From Sphingomonadaceae bacterium (GTDB lineage: Bacteria; Pseudomonadota; Alphaproteobacteria; Sphingomonadales; Sphingomonadaceae): 5,992 bases of DNA. The notes beneath the pieces are model-generated. The model saw only the letters and a program-made list of their open reading frames with translations, searched no databases and was not told the origin of the DNA. Position numbers and translations under genes: made by a program. Shown here piece after piece: positions 5,003 through 5,992 of the stretch (position 1 is the stretch's first letter; every line of letters begins with the position of its first letter). The stretch lies in the NCBI GenBank assembly GCA_019239785.1, contig JAFAZM010000356.1:1-5992 (forward strand). The letters are read 5' to 3'.

Positions 5003-5992
5003 CGCAGCTCACCGATCTCGGCGTCGCGCAGATCCGCGACGGCGTTGCCGGCGGCGACTTCTCGGCACGGGAAGTTGCGGAAGCCTATGTCGCCGCGGTC
5101 GAGGCGGGCCGGCCGCTCAACGCCTTCGTCGTCGAGACGCCGGACCATGCGCTCGCCGCCGCCGAGGCCGCCGACAAGGTGCGCGCGTCGGGCGAATTGA
5201 AGCCGCTGTCCGGCGTGCCGCTCGGGATCAAGGATCTGTTCTGCACGAAGGGCGTGCAGACCACGGCCGGCTCGAAGATCCTCGGCGGCTACAAGCCGGT
5301 CTACGAGAGCACAGTCTCGGCGAACCTGTTCGCCGCCGGCGCCGGCATGCTCGGCAAACTCAACATGGACGAGTTCGCGATGGGCTCGTCGAACGAGACC
5401 AGCGGCTACGGCCCCGTGCTCTCGCCCTGGCGGCGCAACGACGGCGGCAATGCGGCGCTGACCCCGGGCGGCAGCTCGGGCGGCTCGGCGAGCGCGGTCT
5501 CGGCGCGGCTTGCGCCCGGCGTGACCGGCACCGACACCGGGGGCTCGATCCGCCAGCCGGCCGCCTTCACCGGCATCACCGGGATCAAGCCTACCTACGG
5601 CCGCTGCTCGCGCTGGGGGATCGTCGCCTTCGCCTCGAGCCTCGACCAGGCCGGGCCGATGGCGCGCGACGTGCGGGACTGCGCGATCCTGCTCGAGGCG
5701 ATGGCCGGCTTCGATCCGAAGGATTCCACCTCGCTGAAGCTCGACGTGCCCGCCTGGGAGGCGAACCTATCCGCGGACGTGCGCGGCAAGCGCGTCGGCA
5801 TCCCGAAGGAATATCGGATCGACGGCGTCCCGGCCGAGATCGACGCGGTCTGGGAGCAGGGGATCGCCTGGCTGCGCGATGCGGGGGCCGAGATCGTCGA
5901 GGTCTCGCTGCCGCACACCAAATATGCGCTCCCCGCCTATTACATCATCGCTCCGGCCGAGGCTTCGTCCAACCTCGCCCGCTATGACGGCG
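4999..5992 (+). CDS. gatA: Asp-tRNA(Asn)/Glu-tRNA(Gln) amidotransferase subunit GatA, N-terminal 331 residues (3' end outside window)
   Basis: GatA is the glutaminase subunit of GatCAB; it releases ammonia from glutamine for transfer to the tRNA-bound Asp or Glu. The visible 331 codons of a usual roughly 490 contain the amidase signature domain. LSGVPLGIKDLFCTKGVQTTAGS (residues 70-92) carries catalytic Lys78. NMDEFAMGSSNE (122-133) follows. TPGGSSGGSASAV (155-167) holds the cis-Ser Ser159, and TGTDTGGSIRQPAAFTG (176-192) holds nucleophile Ser183. The 24-residue spacing between the two Ser matches the known Ser-cisSer-Lys triad. The ATG at 4999 gives MTQLTDLGVAQIRDGVAG, a normal GatA start. 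No strong Shine-Dalgarno of its own is present: a repeat abuts the start, and the ATGA overlap with a bridging frame may support coupling to gatC. gatB is expected further downstream. Confidence 0.97.
   Translation, partial: MTQLTDLGVAQIRDGVAGGDFSAREVAEAYVAAVEAGRPLNAFVVETPDHALAAAEAADKVRASGELKPLSGVPLGIKDLFCTKGVQTTAGSKILGGYKPVYESTVSANLFAAGAGMLGKLNMDEFAMGSSNETSGYGPVLSPWRRNDGGNAALTPGGSSGGSASAVSARLAPGVTGTDTGGSIRQPAAFTGITGIKPTYGRCSRWGIVAFASSLDQAGPMARDVRDCAILLEAMAGFDPKDSTSLKLDVPAWEANLSADVRGKRVGIPKEYRIDGVPAEIDAVWEQGIAWLRDAGAEIVEVSLPHTKYALPAYYIIAPAEASSNLARYDG

Noticed and set aside
1..5992. CRISPR array, tRNA/rRNA genes, transposase, phage or defence genes
   Set aside because: None were recognised. 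The repeats seen are palindromic intergenic elements, not regularly spaced direct repeats, and all intergenic gaps are short and accounted for.

Overview
This is a GC-rich window with dense, tightly packed coding. Gene content, codon use and repeat types point to an alphaproteobacterium, most likely a sphingomonad (Sphingomonadales). That placement is inferred from protein character and from the two palindromic repeat types; no database search was run.

Layout, left to right. (1) Positions 1-173, minus strand: the N-terminal part of a small lipoprotein with an Ala-Ala-Pro repeat, running off the left edge. (2) A 167-base divergent intergenic region with candidate regulatory sites. (3) 341-1540, plus strand: a 399-residue exported protein of unknown function with six cysteines. 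(4) 1544-3159, minus strand: a two-gene unit. An alpha/beta-hydrolase-like membrane-anchored protein (DUF3089 type) comes first and overlaps the start of ruvX by ATGA. ruvX ends only 3 bases from the stop of the convergent exported-protein gene. (5) 3207-3316: an intergenic palindromic repeat made of several GC-rich hairpins. (6) 3325-4089, minus strand: an AraC-family regulator, divergent across 56 bases from (7) 4146-4529, plus strand: a small VOC (glyoxalase-like) protein that it may control. (8) 4605 to the right edge, plus strand: gatC and the first two thirds of gatA, subunits of the Asp-tRNA(Asn)/Glu-tRNA(Gln) amidotransferase. gatB is expected beyond the edge.

The housekeeping parts are RuvX (recombination or 16S rRNA maturation) and GatCA (indirect aminoacylation of Asn/Gln tRNAs). 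The accessory parts are the lipoprotein, the exported protein, the hydrolase and the AraC/VOC pair. No phage, insertion sequence, CRISPR array, defence locus, tRNA or rRNA gene was recognised, and I do not claim an undescribed multi-gene system here.

The most distinctive observations are at the level of gene expression. A palindromic repeat separates gatC from gatA, yet the 110-base insert is open in the one frame that links both genes by ATGA overlaps. The VOC gene and gatC both lack a Shine-Dalgarno sequence and carry near-identical TTGCxG / TAGCC elements spaced so that transcription would start at or next to the ATG.
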